Position numbers and translations under genes: made by a program. Positions 4,895 to 5,242 of a DNA stretch of 5,242 nucleotides are shown here, piece by piece. The notes below the pieces were generated by a model that did not search any database, was not told the DNA's origin, and saw only the letters and a list, made by a program, of their open reading frames with translations. Positions within the stretch are counted from its first letter, which is position 1. Every line of letters begins with the position of its first letter. Source of the DNA: Frankiaceae bacterium (lineage in GTDB: Bacteria; Actinomycetota; Actinomycetes; JADGOU01); NCBI GenBank assembly GCA_017882835.1, contig JADGOU010000218.1, forward strand, positions 1 to 5,242. The letters run 5' to 3'.

Positions 4895-5242
4895 GTGGCC
4901 CTCCTGCTGGGCCCTGGGCCGGCGCCGTCCCGGACCCACGCGGCACCCTGGATTCTCGCCGGCGCATCCGTGCTGTTGCTGGCCTTCCTGGTGCCGGTGC
5001 TCGTGGTCGGCGGCGCGCCCGACAGCACCAGCGGCCTGTGCGTCCCGCCGGTCCTGGCGGGCGGCGGTGGCGTGACCGTGAACCTGGCGGGGCTGCCGGC
5101 CAGTATCGGCCGATTCACCGGCGAGCAGGTCACCAATGCGGCCGCGGTGTTGGCCGCCGGCCAGGCCCTCGGGGTCGACCTGCGCGGCCAGACCATTGGC
5201 GTGATGACCGCCATTGGTGAGGAGGACTTGATCAACGCCGAC
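4895..5242 (+). CDS. Membrane-anchored cell-wall hydrolase-like protein, N-terminal part (cut by window edge)
   Basis: The first 116 residues are present and the frame is open to the right edge. After a short N-terminus, residues 19-39 form a signal anchor (WILAGASVLLLAFLVPVLVV). Then come a linker with Cys49 and the conserved-looking segment from 62 onward: LPASIGRFTGEQVTNAA, AAGQALGVDLRGQ, then IGVMTAIGEEDLIN. In actinobacterial wall-lytic proteins, many next to NlpC/P60 or M23 domains in conjugative or secretion loci, the matching helix reads roughly 'AVMTA.GESSL.N', where the Glu resembles the catalytic Glu of lysozyme-like transglycosylases. Here the residues are Glu109-Glu110. GTG 4895 is the start best fitting the anchor. 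It has no clear Shine-Dalgarno and lies 3 nt after an in-frame TGA (4889-4891). The enzyme class is inferred from this short part, and the catalytic domain lies mostly beyond the edge. It is probably co-transcribed with the two genes before it. Confidence 0.65.
   Translation, partial: MALLLGPGPAPSRTHAAPWILAGASVLLLAFLVPVLVVGGAPDSTSGLCVPPVLAGGGGVTVNLAGLPASIGRFTGEQVTNAAAVLAAGQALGVDLRGQTIGVMTAIGEEDLINAD

Overview
The window has very high G+C and strongly G/C-ending codons, GTG as well as ATG starts, purine-rich Shine-Dalgarno sites and Pro/Ala/Arg-rich proteins. This points to a high-GC actinobacterium. No marker in the window fixes the genus. No rRNA, tRNA, CRISPR array, insertion sequence or transposase is visible.

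Layout. (1) Positions 1-585 hold no intact gene. They contain a strong 13-bp hairpin at 61-90 and then, from about 150 to 504, the decayed 3' two-thirds of a gene for a dihydrofolate-reductase-like / RibD C-terminal-domain protein. Its conserved pieces are scattered over all three forward frames and an in-frame stop, so it is a pseudogene. (2) Positions 586-2229 on the minus strand encode an intact CocE/NonD-family (peptidase S15-like) serine hydrolase of 547 residues, with a visible Ser-Asp-His triad and a C-terminal jelly-roll domain. (3) Positions 2230-2434 are a divergent intergenic region. It carries a well-placed ribosome binding site for each flanking gene, a probable -10 element on the plus strand and two pairs of short direct repeats. 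(4) From 2435 to the right edge, three genes run in the same direction and are closely spaced: a secreted Pro/Thr/Ser/Ala-rich protein (502 residues), a single-pass membrane protein with a proline-rich cytoplasmic arm and a small four-cysteine outer domain (274 residues, starting 1 nt after the previous stop), and the N-terminal 116 residues of a membrane-anchored protein resembling actinobacterial cell-wall hydrolases (cut by the window edge).

How the genes may work together. The three plus-strand genes all encode envelope or exported proteins. The last has the signal anchor and Glu-containing helix of lysozyme-like or transglycosylase-like proteins that often sit beside NlpC/P60 or M23 domains in actinobacterial conjugation or secretion clusters. 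A cell-envelope module, perhaps the start of a conjugative-element or secretion locus continuing to the right, is the most interesting reading. It is inference: no ATPase, relaxase or integrase lies inside the window. The hydrolase and the pseudogene on the left look like unrelated chromosomal or accessory genes.
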